Assembly (NCBI GenBank): GCA_016808115.1
Contig: JAEQBH010005302.1
Location: 184,509 to 248,508 of the forward strand
DNA: 64,000 bases
Direction of reading: 5' to 3'
From: Tetrastigma voinierianum
Taxonomy: Eukaryota > Streptophyta > Magnoliopsida > Vitales > Vitaceae
Below the pieces are notes generated by a model that was not told the origin of the DNA, ran no database searches, and was given only the letters and a program-made list of their open reading frames with translations. Positions 21,873 through 34,146 of this stretch are shown here, one piece after another. How positions within the stretch are numbered: position 1 is the first letter of the stretch; each line of letters begins with the position of its first letter. Made by a program: the position numbers and the translations under genes.

Positions 21873-23123
21873 ATGGCTCCAAAGAAGAAGATATAGATTG
21901 GTTCTAAATATACGACACCTCCTCCACAGCCTCTAAACCTGAAAGTTCATCATTCGTGCGGCGAGAAGAAAACTATAATACTCGGTATCGGCCATTCTTG
22001 CCTAAGAAGGGTTTCTAAGGGAACAACCCAACTTTCCATTTTCTTCCTCTGATAGAAAAATTGGAAGAAGTTGTGTGACATCCGATTCTTAGAGTGGCTA
22101 CTTGTTGTGCGTGAGTTTCATGCCAACCTCTGTGATAGGATTGGCTCTCTGATGTTAATACGAGGAGTTTGGGTTATCATTCGGTAAACGACTATAAACA
22201 TATTTCTTGAGCTCTAAGATGAGGACAGTGAAGAGTATCGAGCACTGTACAGACATCCTAATTATGATCTCATTCCAAAGAAGCCAGCATATGGAAATTT
22301 GACACTGAAAAAGAGTGTTTCTAATGAAGTCCAGTCATTTCTGAAGACAAGACTCACTGAGAGCCAAGTCTTAGTTTTATTATGTGTCGTCCAAGTTTAT
22401 ACCAACTAAGCATGTGTCTATAGTACAAAAGGACAAGGTAGTACTCACATATGCTATAGTGAGCAGATTTAAATTCAATGTGGGAATTGTGATTGAGAAC
22501 TCCATCTTGGAGTTGGTTTATGGGAAAGCCATTACACATCCACCTCTCATTACTGAGCTATGTTTACTAGTCGAGGTGGAAATATCCAAAGATGAAGAAA
22601 AATGCCCTCCCGCTGATCCTCTCCATTTCCACTAGGAAAAAAAATTCGTCCCTCAAAGCCCACAAATGAAACACCCACTAAAGGAAATCAAGATGAAAAT
22701 TCTAAAGAGTGGAGCCTGAAGGCTCATAGAGTGAAAAAATGGAGTAGAGTCGAGTCAGGCTACAATGCAAAGACTCTCAAAACCGGTCAATGACATGGCC
22801 AAAGTGCAATATGAAGAGTATACCGATTACAAAAGAAGCAACTACAAGCTACATTTGGATAATGACAAGATCATACTCCAGCTCGGTGCTATAGTTGAGA
22901 GGCAGGCACTCTAGGTTAAGGCATAGCAACAGAAAAAGCAGTACATCACTCGTCTCTTGGCTAACTACCATAGCCATGATCTATCACCAGCTAATCTACT
23001 GAGCCTGCCTCCACCAACTGTTTTCCCAGCATATCCACCTCCTTCACCACTAGAGGAGCAAATAGATGACAGAACCCGATGCTTGAAAAGGGAGTTTTTT
23101 GTTCCCCTAGTTTCTTTACACTA
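21873..23123 (+). pseudogene. third ORF after integrase, plant transposon-protein-like
   Basis: Starts ATG with MAPKKK, then a TAG. In several frames the text follows the order of the plant 'putative transposon protein' family (Transposase_32-like in Pfam, from memory): VREFHANLCDRIGSLMLIRG (about 22109-22168), EDSEEYRALYRHPNYDLIPK (about 22221-22280), then SSKFIPTKHVSIVQKDKVVL (22386-22445), AIVSRFKFNVGIVIENSI and PPLITELCLLVEVE. The C-terminal part (about 22750-23120) has YEEYTDYKRSNYKLHLDNDK, a possible coiled coil with QQKKQYITRLLANY, and a Pro-rich tail (LPPPTVFPAYPPPSPLEEQ). About 415 codons in all, broken by several stops and frameshifts. Function of this family is unknown to me; it lies in the env-like position of Athila elements. 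Confidence 0.6.
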
Positions 23124-24960
23124 AGGACGGTTTTTAGTTTAAGTTTAGGGGCATGTTTTGCCCATTTTGGACATATTTGGATATAGATCTCTTCCTCTCT
23201 TTCTCTCTCTTTTACTTGCTCTCTTGTGAAGCTTTGAAACTTATTTGATTTGTTTTGTTTGGAACTTATTTTTCTTAGTTTATGTTTGTTTAGCAAGAAT
23301 ACTTTGATGCATCCTATGATTAGTTCGTTGTGTTTGTGATATGCTATTGAATTGAATGAATGTTTACTTGACCTTTCATGCGTATCACTATTAATGCTTG
23401 ATGTTTGGGATTATTGGAGCTACCATGCAATGTCCATTGATGATCTTTGATGCATATTTCAAAAATACATAAAAATTTGAAAAAAAATTTTTAAAACTCA
23501 AAAAAGTTAGCTTTTGTGTTGTTGAGTTTGCTTGCGGGATTATAGTAAGGCATATGATGAATAAGGATCATACATTTCTTTCATATGAAGACAACTAGAG
23601 ATAGTTGAGCTTAAAGAATAATGGTTTGACCATGCCGGTTGTAAACAACGAAATTTGTACCATGTTGAGCCTGAGTGTACACTCCTTTTGGTCAAAGTAT
23701 TGTTTGGTTTAGAGAAAATTAGGTGTACCATCTATTTGATATCTTAAGACTCAGAACTTGTTGATTATCATTTGAGGCAAAATCCTACAGGCAACCACGA
23801 CAATTAGGAGTGATATGGGCCATCTTTAGACTAGTTGAGGCCTTTCTAGCAGAGCCCTTATATACATTGATCATTAGTCACCTGATATGAACCATATCTA
23901 GCCATTTTCTTTCTAGAAAACCAAGAATAAATGCCTTAGACCCCTTTTGGATCATCCTTTAGTCAAGAACCTTAGTTTACCCTTAATATGTTGTTTTTAT
24001 TGCAATATCTTGTGAAAACATGTGTGAATCGGAAGTTTGGTTGAAGTGCTTGTGCTAATAGTGTAAATCAAAGAAGCTTTGATGTGATCAAGAAAAAGAA
24101 AAGAAGTAAAAAGAAAAGAATAAGCCAAGGAGGAGAAAGTTCGACCTCGTAGCCTTCCTACCTTGAGTAAGTAAGTTCATAGGGGTGTCTCAACACCTAG
24201 TACCCTAAGGCCAACTGGTCTGATGCAGAGTTGCTAACCTAAAACTCACTAAGGGTAGGTAGAAGACTATAAGGGTTAGACATTATACTACTAATACCTT
24301 GAAGTTCATAAAAGAATAAAATCTTGGCATTCTTGTGAAAATGATGAAAATCATGCAAGTTTGGGAGATTTATGATACAAAAGAGATAATGAGCTAAGTT
24401 GGGGAAAGATTGAAGTATTCAAATGTGAAAAACTCAATATGCTAAAGGATGGAAGAACTTTGGAAAAAAAAAGCAAGTATGTTTGTTTTAGGTAAACTCG
24501 AGCCTAAACTACCCTATATATGCATCTACCTTTTACCTAAGCCACACATTACAAGCTAAATAAAAACCTTTTTGATCCTAAGAGTTGTGAATTGCCTACA
24601 TTAGTGGAGAGTGATATGCACAACAAGCCTATGGAAGTCTTAATACACTCATATGTCATAACATCACTATTTGAGTAAGAGATCCCATTCCACTATTGTT
24701 AAATCTAATTCCATCTAGAATTGCAGTGACCATACGGGAATAGGACTTTACACACATACTCGAGAACTTGGTTGAATTGTACATAACTCTTGGTCAACTC
24801 ATTATTATTGAACAATGATATCTCAAAATTTTCTTCGTGTTGTACGAAAGTGTAATCCTTGAAGCAAGTTATCACAAAATGATCTCCTATGCAAGTTCAA
24901 CACTCTTGTTTTGTTTTTGAATAAGGTAGAGAAGAAAGAAAATGAATTAATAGAACAATC
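23124..24960 (+). other. Athila 3' untranslated region (second element)
   Basis: About 1.8 kb without a reading frame of note. The part 24240-24940 is collinear with 13538-14170. Short pyrimidine and A-rich runs occur. The polypurine tract expected before the LTR is not present: the text diverges from the other copy at about 24925. Confidence 0.6.
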
Positions 24961-25812
24961 ATCCTACTTAAAATAGAAAGTTTTTGGCCCTCAATCGCTA
25001 GTGACGTTGCTACGTTAGTAAGCAATGTCGCGACGTGGGGATTATGTTAGTGTTGTCTTGTCTTAGTCACGTCGTGACGTGCGAAGTCCACGTCGCGACA
25101 TCGGCTATTGCTACTAGAAACTAGCCTCTGTCATGTCGCAACGTGGTGGGTAACATCGCGACGTCTGCTGCTTCTCTTGAAGCTCTCTCTCAGTCGCATC
25201 GCGACGTGATGATTGACATCATGACGTTGGCTGCATTCTTTGGAAATTTCCCTCTATCACATCGCGATGTGCGAAGTCCACATCGTGGCCCGTTGCTCAC
25301 TTTGTTGGGTCTCCGTTCCTATTGCCTTTTTGCTTCGTTTTGACTAGTTTTTGCTCCTTTAGCTCCGGACTTGCCCTAAACCACAAAATGAGAGAAACAA
25401 GCATAACAACCTTCAAAATCACATTGAAAACATGTAAATGATAGGGTGTGACAATTCAAATCCCGGTATGAAATACGCCTATCAAAGGCTTTCCATTAAT
25501 AGGAGATTAGAATGTCAACTGGGGGTAAATTAGTTCATAAAGCATAAGGATTAACTAAATGAAATCTAAACCTTAGACTTTTCCATTTTATTTCACATCC
25601 TTGCATGTTAGTTTAGGACTTTAGTTTATTAGTTATTTTCACCTTAATCCACCGTCCAAATAAAGTTAGGATTACCCAATTTCAGTAGTTAGTAACCCTT
25701 TTCCTCGTAGGATTGACACTCTTACTTTTCATACACTATATTAGTTGATAGACACGTGCACTTGCGCACATAGACGCAATCTATTTTATTTTACACGTCA
25801 CTTTCTTACTAT
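24961..25812 (+). mobile_element. Athila LTR, 5' truncated
   Basis: U3 remains with a palindrome array (25010-25290), then R-U5 sequence clearly homologous to the solo LTRs at 32414 and 58214: GCATAAGGATTAACTAAATG (25540-25559), ATAAAGTTAGGATTA, GTGCACTTGCGCACATAGAC and ACACGTCAC near the end. The LTR start is missing. At about 25812 it joins E sequence (AGAAAACTTATGTATAAAGC), which in other copies lies about 0.8 kb further from the LTR, so a deletion is likely. Confidence 0.6.
25010..25290. repeat. ACGTCGCGACGT-type palindrome array
   Basis: Members: AATGTCGCGACGTGG (25025), CACGTCGTGACGTGCG (25068), CCACGTCGCGACATCGG (25088), CATGTCGCAACGTGG (25132), ACATCGCGACGTC (25153), GCATCGCGACGTGAT (25196), GACATCATGACGTTGG (25215) and CACATCGCGATGTGCG (25258). 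The outer arms lean to ACGT here rather than the ATGT/ACAT of the other arrays. Confidence 0.7.
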
Positions 25813-27018
25813 AAATGAGTGCAGAAAACTTATGTATAAAGCATGCCTAAGAAATCTAGGTAATGATGAATGTTTGAAAAAAGTTTCTAGATATTCCAAC
25901 TAGTTTAAAAGAGAAGTAAATGTTGATGATAAATTTTTAGAAAATAATAATAAACAAATAAGATCACGTTTGGAAGCTAAAGTTTATAAATATGTATTTA
26001 ATAAGTATTTGAGTATATATTTTTTAATGATAGATATTTACTAAGATTTGAGAACATTTAGATAATATTGCAATTAAGGTAAATATGGGGAATAATATGA
26101 TATAAAATATACTGATAATAATTATTTTTAATAGACTAGTTGATTTAATTAAGAATATAAATAAATAAATATTTGAAATCATATTCGAAAGAAATTCGAC
26201 TTTTATGAGTTTGGCCATTAATTAAATTATTAATAGTTCCACGATGTTTAAAATATTATTAGAATTAATAATAACATTATGAAGGTATTAGGATTCTCAA
26301 ACCTATTATTTTAGGTGATTAATTAATGATGATAGTTCCTCTTTATTATGCTAGGGGTGAAATAGTTTTTCGAGATTCTTCAAATTAGCTTCTTTAAGGT
26401 TCTTAACTACTTGCTTAAGGTAAGGGATATTAATGTAGATTTTCTATGAGATAATTATTTGTTTTTACGTCATTTTGATGATGAAAAGTTTTGAACTTTA
26501 GTATATATCATTTTGGTTTATGAAAAGTTTTGTTTTAATCCCTGACGTTATTCATTAATCAAATATGGATTTTATGTATGAAGTACATTTGAGAATTGTT
26601 TTGTTTATGACAGACAATGTGGAGATATAATATTTTGTGATTTGAATTTTTGAATAAAATATTTGACTTTATTTAGTTCGACCACATCAACAAGAATACT
26701 TGATTAACATTTTTTTTTGTCATGGCGTGAGAATAATAAGTTGTGCTTTACATTCCTTGGCCCAAGGGAATGTGGTGATTTTAAACCCTCGACCTCATGG
26801 GTTTTGGGTTATGAGTTTTAATACTAATGAGTGTTGGTTCCGTCCATCATAAAAGGAACAATTTGAGGCTAGTCACCATTTAAAAAGTCTCACATGGCTG
26901 GGCACCATTTCATATTTGATGACAAGAGAAAAAATATATTTGAAATGTATATCATTTTGGACTTTGATATGAAAGTGTTTGAATCAAAATTTGATGAAAT
27001 TTTTGGATCACATTTGAT

Positions 27019-29245
27019 ATATGACCAGTAAACCCGTTAAAGATTTAAATTTAAATTTTTTGAAAAAGTAATAAAGCGGTAATTTGCCAAAATAGCGGAG
27101 AAAAGGTAGGATTTTTCTAGATCTCACGATGATGAAGCAGTTTCCTTTGTTGGAATCATCTCCGCGAGAATCCTAGCGGCCAATTCGAATTTCGCCAGTG
27201 AGAATGTCGAATTTCCGCGTTTTTAGAAGAAAAAAATTCTCATCCCGGTACGGTGACCCACATGGCACGGTGGTAGGGCACTGGCACGCCACGTGGCAAG
27301 CTACCCGAGCGCATGAAGGCGACCTTGCTAGTAGCTACATGGGAGGCGAGGGAGGGGGGAGAAGAAGAAAAAGAAAGGAAAGAAGAAGAAATGACGGGAG
27401 GGAAGGTGATAAATGTGAGATGATGTGGAGTTGACGAGATTTAAGCTGCCAGTGATAGTTTCCTCACTCTGAGACACCCACCTAGAGATGTCTGTAAACC
27501 ACGATTTAAACGTTGGTGAATTCAGATGTGATGGTTGGTTGTTGGTAGTAACATAAAGTGGTTTCAGTTAATGATTATGATTAAACGTGACTGGACGCAA
27601 TCCGAAATGGCGGGTGGTAAATCAATTCATCTGAATGATGTCGACGTTTGACCACTTAACTCTCGTCGAACCGATTCACACGTTCTTAGACTCTATGGAA
27701 GCTGGGTGGAGTCTAAATTTAATAAGATAAAGTTCTCAGCGAAACATGGGCTGACCATTGGAGTGGAGTCACTGGGCAGTTGAGAATGGTTTATTCACAG
27801 TTTCCAAAACTTACATTTTGAAAGCAGATTTATCTGAAATGCTTGGGGCTGCGTATGGCCTGAGCAAGAAATTGTGTCTTGGATGTTTTTTGTGGCAGTG
27901 ACAAAATCTAAACTTTCTGTACTAAGTCCAGTTATTTAGGAGCTGATATGGTCGGTATAAGCGGGAATGGCTAATGTGTGTGTGTTGTAAATTAGACTAA
28001 CATGTTGAATGTGTGAAATTATGTGATATATTGTGATAAAAATGGGAAATAATTATATTACTTATTAAATATAAGTTATCCATGACACTTGACATGTAGT
28101 GTAATAGATAAGTTGCATGTGACACGTGGCGTACGTATGGCGTGAAATGGCATCTGACCCAGCATTTGCATTGCATTATGCCACGGGACATCACGTCGAG
28201 TCAGTGTAGTGCATGGTTAGGGTTGACACTGTGTTTGGTGTTCGACCATGGTAAATCGATACTGTGTTTGGTGTTCGATCTATGTCGTGAGAACATGGTA
28301 AATCCACACTATGTTGGTGTTCGATGTATGTCGTGAGGACATGGTTACTCGACACTGTGTTTGGTGTTCGATGGTGAGATCAGTAAAATGGGACAATGTC
28401 CAAATTGAGGCTTACGGTTGCATAGCATGAAAAGTACATGTGTAAATGGGTGAAGCAAGTAGGGATAGACACCCCCTCAGGTGAAAAACCTGGTATATAG
28501 TTTAGACATGAAATCTTCGGTGCCTGTAAAAAATGTTGTATAGGCGTGTGACGTCCTACGATTGAGCCAGGAAATCCATTGGCTCACAAATGCATAACAC
28601 CACGATCTTTGAGTAGGAAATAAGTAGGCATTGGGGATATCCAATGTGTCTAGAATTACAAAACAAAAAGCTTTTGTTTTGGAAAAAGGGTCAGGGGTGA
28701 GACACCCTTGACGGTTTTTCACACTTGGCATATGTAGATGTAAGGGAGTTAGTGAGCACTTAGGATTTGAGTCATGAGGGGCATCTTGCATTCATGACAT
28801 GTAGACATTCGAATTAAAGCAATTATAGGTACTTAAATGTGTGTGATTGTATGTATTGGCATTTGCATGTTGCTCTTAGGTGGGGGAGTAGCCTTGGTAG
28901 GAGATATATCTTGGGCTTTGCTCACTCGTCATGGGACCACCCTTCGGATACATGAGAAGAAGGGGGCTGTGAGGCCATGAGTGAAGTACAGGGTTGTGCC
29001 AGAAATATATTTTAAATATATTAGAACAATCTAGTTTTCATATATTTTGGCATGTAAAAGTGTAAAGGAGTTGTACATCAAATTCTTGTAAAATATTATA
29101 AGAATTTGTATATTTGGAAGAAAAATATACAGAAAAGCGACCACGAATATTCCGCAGGTTGACGAGTTGTCAACCGCACCCCCGAATTTTGGAGTGTCAC
29201 AGCATGGTATCTGAGTGTACGAACCCCCGGGTTTTGGGGCGTCAC
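27019..29245 (+). mobile_element. chromoviral LTR with PBS and LTR tail, internal part deleted
   Basis: The empty site is visible in the other E copy at 44515-44535 (GATCACATTTGATATGAAAC). The insert has LTR text shared with 38469-41809: the CACGATGATGAAGC / GAGACGATGAAGCGG block, a GTGTGAGTGCATGG-like block and GGGCTTTGCTCAC. It shows an LTR end GGAGTGTCACA (29191-29201), a Met PBS TGGTATCTGAG (29205-29215) and then a second LTR end GTTTTGGGGCGTCACA (29230-29245). So it is a 5' LTR plus PBS fused to the last bases of a 3' LTR. No clear target duplication remains. Confidence 0.7.
28220..28380. repeat. tandem repeat, unit about 46 bp, four copies
   Basis: GACACTGTGTTTGGTGTTCG-type units start at about 28225, 28258, 28305 and 28351, giving steps of 33, 47 and 46 bp. 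Each full unit also has TATGTCGTGAGAACATGG or a variant. Confidence 0.7.
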
Positions 29246-30213
29246 ATGAAACTAATTTGAAATGGATTTGAGAATGTTTTGATGGAAATTTTTTAACGTT
29301 TCTCTTATTTTTGAATCGAAAGTTTTGATGAGAATATCTTCTATTTGTTATTATGATTGAAATCTTTTTATCCATGAAACTCTATTAATATTTCTTATTA
29401 GGCTTTAAGCTCACTCCTATTCGGTGATATATTTTCAAGTACCTTTAGTCTCTGTAATGAGTGATGTTCGGATTGGGGATTTGTCATCATTAAGATATGA
29501 TTAAAATTTGGGAAAAGTATGTATCAGGCTCCTCATTTCAAAATATTTGGACATTCATCACTAAGAATTGGGTATCCATGATTCAGGCTACTCCCATAAA
29601 AAATAATTAGGATTCTACCAATGTACGACCATAACTAGTCAATGTACTAGTACATTAACTAGTTGTATTGAAATATCTTGATCGATTATGGCATTACACT
29701 CATTAGTTATGATAGTAAATTGGCGGAATCTAATTATTTTTTTATAAGAATGCTTCTTAATCATGGATACCCAGTGTAATGATGAATGTCAATTCTTTTC
29801 AAATTATTGGCGTACCTACTTTCCCTTAGAATTTTATGTTGGACTTTGTTGAACTAATAAGTTCATGTTTATGTGGATTGTTCAATTTTTGAAGATAATT
29901 GGGAAAGTCTCTTAAGTAATGACATTTCATTTTTTTTATTTGTTCAGTGTTGGAATTTTGGAGATTCTAAATATTTTTAAAATTAAAGCTACATTTAAGA
30001 TTTAGAGAATTAAAAATATTTTTATTGACACAGGAATTTTGAATTTTGAGAATTGATGTTAGAAAGTTGCGCTTTCCTCTAAACATATATTTGGTAATTT
30101 GACCCAATTCAATTATAAAGTTGAAGATTTGTGTTGTTTTGTGCTTCGAGTCTTCGGGCTTAAGGTGTGAATTGATAGTCATGCCAGTAAGCGGGTTGCA
30201 AAGCGTGAGAAAG

Positions 30214-30224
30214 TGGTATCAAAG
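30214..30224 (+). other. Met-type PBS of E element
   Basis: TGGTATCAAAG, one base from the usual TGGTATCAGAG, following the decayed LTR end of E. It places E among Met-primed chromoviruses and fixes the left LTR/internal border. Confidence 0.55.
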
Positions 30225-32254
30225 TATGGGTTTATGATACAGATTGGAACTTGATTAAATTTGTCTCTAGAGATAGTTGAGTGACATATTTAGTTATTAG
30301 TTCATCTTCGTTTGTGTATTCTTAGCATTCCTTACAAGTCTAAGTTGGATAATTGGTTCTTGGTGGCTAGTCAAAGTTCACTACGCTCTTTTGGCTTATT
30401 ATTGTTTGTTGGTTTAGTGGATATACTTTTACTAATATGAATTTGAATTTAGATTTATATACATGGAACATGTTATTTTGGACAATATATTGATTTAAAG
30501 TTATCTTATGATGATTGGTAAGAAAATTCATGAAATTGACTTAATACTCATGAACCTTAGAGTTTTGTCACGATTTGAGGATGAATTGAGGTGTTTCCTA
30601 CCTTTTATTTGTTGAGAAAATGTTGTTGACTTTCCATATTCTTAGTTATCTTGAGTTTAGTTTCAAGAAAAACATGTGAATAAATCGTTTCACATAAGCT
30701 TAACCTTACAAGGTAGTTCTTTACTTTAAAATGTTGTTAAGACTTTTGGTTAATGTGATGAGTGATGAAAACAATTCAAAATTTGAAAGGATATGATACT
30801 ATTATTGAAATTTGAAGTTGCTTGGGATTTACTAATTTTTATAAATAATTTATTAAGGGATCACCAAGATCATCCTCCATTTTGAGTTGACATAGAAAGG
30901 TTATGTTTGATTTAAGTATTTTTCTCCATTTAAAACTTATAAGATATTAATAGATTATAAGAGTTTGATGTCTTTGTTTTCTTAAAACATTTTAAACAAA
31001 AAAATAGAGGATATTGATACAATTACTTAAGGATTATGACAACATTATCCAGTACTAATAAAGCAATGAGAATCTTATGGTTGATCCCTTAAGCGGGAAA
31101 TTAAATGATTCCTTGGAATTTATTAGAGGTTGTCACAAATGATTATTATATGATTTGAGATGTTTACAAGTCCATGTCATACCTTTGAACTTTAGAGTCT
31201 TATGTTGAGTATCATAGTGCAACCAAACTTGTTGAGAGAATTGAGACTTTAGAAGGAATTATTTGAAACTAGTTGAACTTATAGAACGATTGATTGTGTT
31301 TAATCAGATAATGAGATGTTGAAATTTGGGACTAGACTTAATGTTTTAAATAATGAAGACATAAAGAGACAACTTTTGAAGGAAGTTTATTGCTTTAAGC
31401 TTATGATCCACCCTAAAAGGATGCAAAAGTATAAAGATTAGAGACAGAATTTTGATGGTCATATATGAAATAGGATATTACATGATTTGTAACTTTGGGT
31501 TCAGTGTGGTTGTATATGGAGATTTTTGAAAAAAGTATGAGATGTTTGATTCTGTGGTATGTAATAACAATTCTTATTTTTCTTCTAAATTTTGACTTTG
31601 TCTAAAAGAAAAAAAAAAACCTAAGTATTGAGTTGAGTTTTGATAGTAGTTTCATGCTTAGACTGATGACTACTTGAGGGAAAATGTCGGAAGTTGGAAA
31701 TATTTGTTGAAGATTATGTTTTGAATTTGAAAGCAATCAAAATGAGTCCCTTACCCTTTAGGTTAGAATTTCCTTGTAGAATAGTTTCAAGCTAACAATA
31801 AATTTATAGTGAGTTTTATGATCCCATGTGTTATGATCATATTGGAAAAAAAAACCAAAAACAAAATCCTTGGTTTATAAGATCGTTTGAAATATTAGAA
31901 AAGTGGGTGTCTTGAGGATTAAGTAGTCTTAGTTTGAAGTCCATCTAAGTTCATAATATCTTTTATGTTTTGGCTTTGAATAACTAAGTTCTTTATCCCT
32001 CTTATACTATGAAATAGGAGCCTATTCAATTTTTGCAAACTAAACTTATGAAAAATATTTGTTCAAATTAGAGATGTGATCGAAAGAAGAAAAGAATATT
32101 GCATCTTTATGTAGTCGAGTTAGTAAGGAATCTAGTGAAACGACCACCATAATATTTGGATTAAGAAGGAATTTGATAAGAAAGGACATTAAAATTAGCT
32201 AAGGACTACTTATACTCCCAGTTTGGAGGGGTAAACTTTTGTTAAAGGGAAAAA
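30225..32254 (+). pseudogene. E element internal region with integrase remnant
   Basis: Almost completely decayed. One segment is still recognisable: LNVLNNEDIKRQLLKEVYC followed by IHPKRMQKYKD and RQNF (about 31335-31455). This is the chromovirus integrase zinc-finger entry, where the usual text runs ...NDEELKRQILEEAH...HPG..KMY.DL...FWW. The same segment recurs at 45240-45345. RT and gag are not recognisable. The region ends in a polypurine tract AAAGGGAAAAA (32244-32254). Confidence 0.55.
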
Positions 32255-32413
32255 TGTGATACCAGAAGTATTTTCAAAGGGCAAAATTAAAATAAAATAA
32301 TTCTTTCCAAATTAGAAAAGGATATAAGGGTAATTCTCTTAAGGAATCCTAAGTATAAATTGGAAAAGAAAATTATTATTAATAAAACTTTTTATGTTCT
32401 CTACATATATAGA

Positions 32414-33700
32414 TGATGAGTATCCAATATACTCATTTTATCTCAATATTTTATATAGTTTTATGCACGTTTTTACTATTTTAATAAGTGTTCTAATGCA
32501 CGTTTTGTTCATATTTACATTCACGGTCATTCTTCAGGCAAAGGAGCAATATGAAGCAAAAATGTGTTGAATTGGAGTAAAAATAGGATAAATTCAAGAA
32601 GTGCCAATAGCACCCTCACATCACAACGTTGGTTCCCCATGTCGCGACGTCATCATGCACTCATGTCGCAACGTGTGAGCCACGACATCGCGACATCACC
32701 ATGCACTCATGTGTGACGTGAACAACGTAGTGGCGTGGTGAGATTTGAAGCCAAGGCGCCCATGCGTCACAACATCACATGTAACCTGACTCCTCTTGAC
32801 CCACAACCAGCCATTTGAAGATCCACATAGATAGAAGGCGATTAGGGCATTCAAAAAAAGATAGCATAGGAGATTTTGAATAAGCTCTTAGGGTTTCTAA
32901 CCCTAGGGTACATCCCTCTTGGGAAGAAGGAAGATTGAAAAGGAGGAGGAAGTCATTTCTTTGTGTTTTTCTTCACTTCTATGGTTGTATCTCTTGTCAT
33001 TATGAACTAGTTTTATTTTCTAGGGTTTTAGATGTAGTTTGGTTATGATTTATGTAATTGAGCACTGATTTACTTTCTATTTGATATTTGAGGCACTTTT
33101 CCTGTCGTGTTAGATTCTATTATTCATACTTTGTTGATGATTAATTTCCATTAACATGTTTTATGGATTCGATTTCAAGATATGAGAAGTGAGAGTTAGT
33201 TAAATCATGATTAGAACATCACATTTCACCATTGACATGAGATTCTCATGGGTTTTGTGTGGTAATTATAATTTAAAGAGTTTATTACGCTCTTAGGGCT
33301 TTAGGGTTGAGTAGAGATGCAAAAGACCTAAGTTGATAGATAGAATGTGGGTTATTAGAAATTTGGCATGAGCAGCAGACACAATGTGATTGAACAGATA
33401 TTAGTGCGGATAGAATTGTTCTTAATGCATAAGGATTAACTAAATGAAATCTAAACCTAGGTTTTCCATCTTTATTTTTCCTATTTGCTTGTTAGTGTGA
33501 GTTCATTCTTTAATTGTTTCATTTCATTTTCATTTGAACCCGTCAATAAATAAAGCTAGGATTATTCTAATTTAAGTACTTTCGTAACCTAATCTTCATG
33601 GGAATGATACTCATTGCTTTTCACACTTTATTACTTGATATAGCGCGTGCACTTGCACACATGAGCATTCATATTTTCATACACGTCACATCATTAGTCT
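32414..33700 (+). mobile_element. Athila solo LTR, copy b
   Basis: Starts TGATGAGTATCCAATATACT (an imperfect inverted repeat around ACTCAT, as in other Athila LTRs here). U3 carries a palindrome array (32615-32785), and R-U5 has GCATAAGGATTAACTAAATG and GTGCACTTGCACACAT. No gag-pol follows; E sequence continues on both sides, so it is a solo LTR. Possible target duplication TATAG (32408-32412) versus AATAG (33703-33707), imperfect. Confidence 0.7.
32615..32785. repeat. TCGCGA-type palindrome array, solo LTR b
   Basis: Includes CATCACAACGTTGG, CCATGTCGCGACGTCATC (32638), CATGTCGCAACGTGTG (32661), CGACATCGCGACATCACC (32682) and CGTCACAACATCACATG (32764). Confidence 0.65.
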
Positions 33701-34146
33701 ATAATAGCCTCCCTCAGCAGTTGTTGAACCATGGAAACTGAAGTGACTGGGTTTGAGCTTAACGATATATCGAGAGATAAGATTTTTCCTTGGATCTTAT
33801 TATAGTGAATAGAAAAAAATGAGATATTATTTTTGTTCTTCCCTAAAGATTTGTTTTCTTATTCGTAGAATCCCAGAAAACCTAGGATATCATATCTAAG
33901 GTTGAAGAAGTTATTCAAAAGGTAAGATCTTTTCCTTATTTATTTTTCTAGATCTCTTTGGTATGGATTCTTTAATTTTCTTTAAGTTTATATCAATCTT
34001 GAAGAAGTAAGATTTAGATTACACTTTCTTTCTTTAAAAATAAAATAAAATAATGATTGGTGGTCTTGTATTGAATTGCTTTAAGAATGAGAATGAAAAA
34101 GTCAAAGAAAAATAAGTAGGGGATAACCGTAGGCTTTAAGATTGTG

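Larger units (their letters stand above)
25813..30205 (+). mobile_element. E element, left LTR (interrupted)
   Basis: Very AT-rich, noncoding, and collinear with two other E copies: 37080-37267 plus 43466-44900. It ends before a Met-type PBS at 30214. Its 5' part is lost at the join with the Athila LTR, and it is split by the insertion at 27019-29245. E is the oldest layer of the region: its copies differ by many substitutions and indels. Confidence 0.6.
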
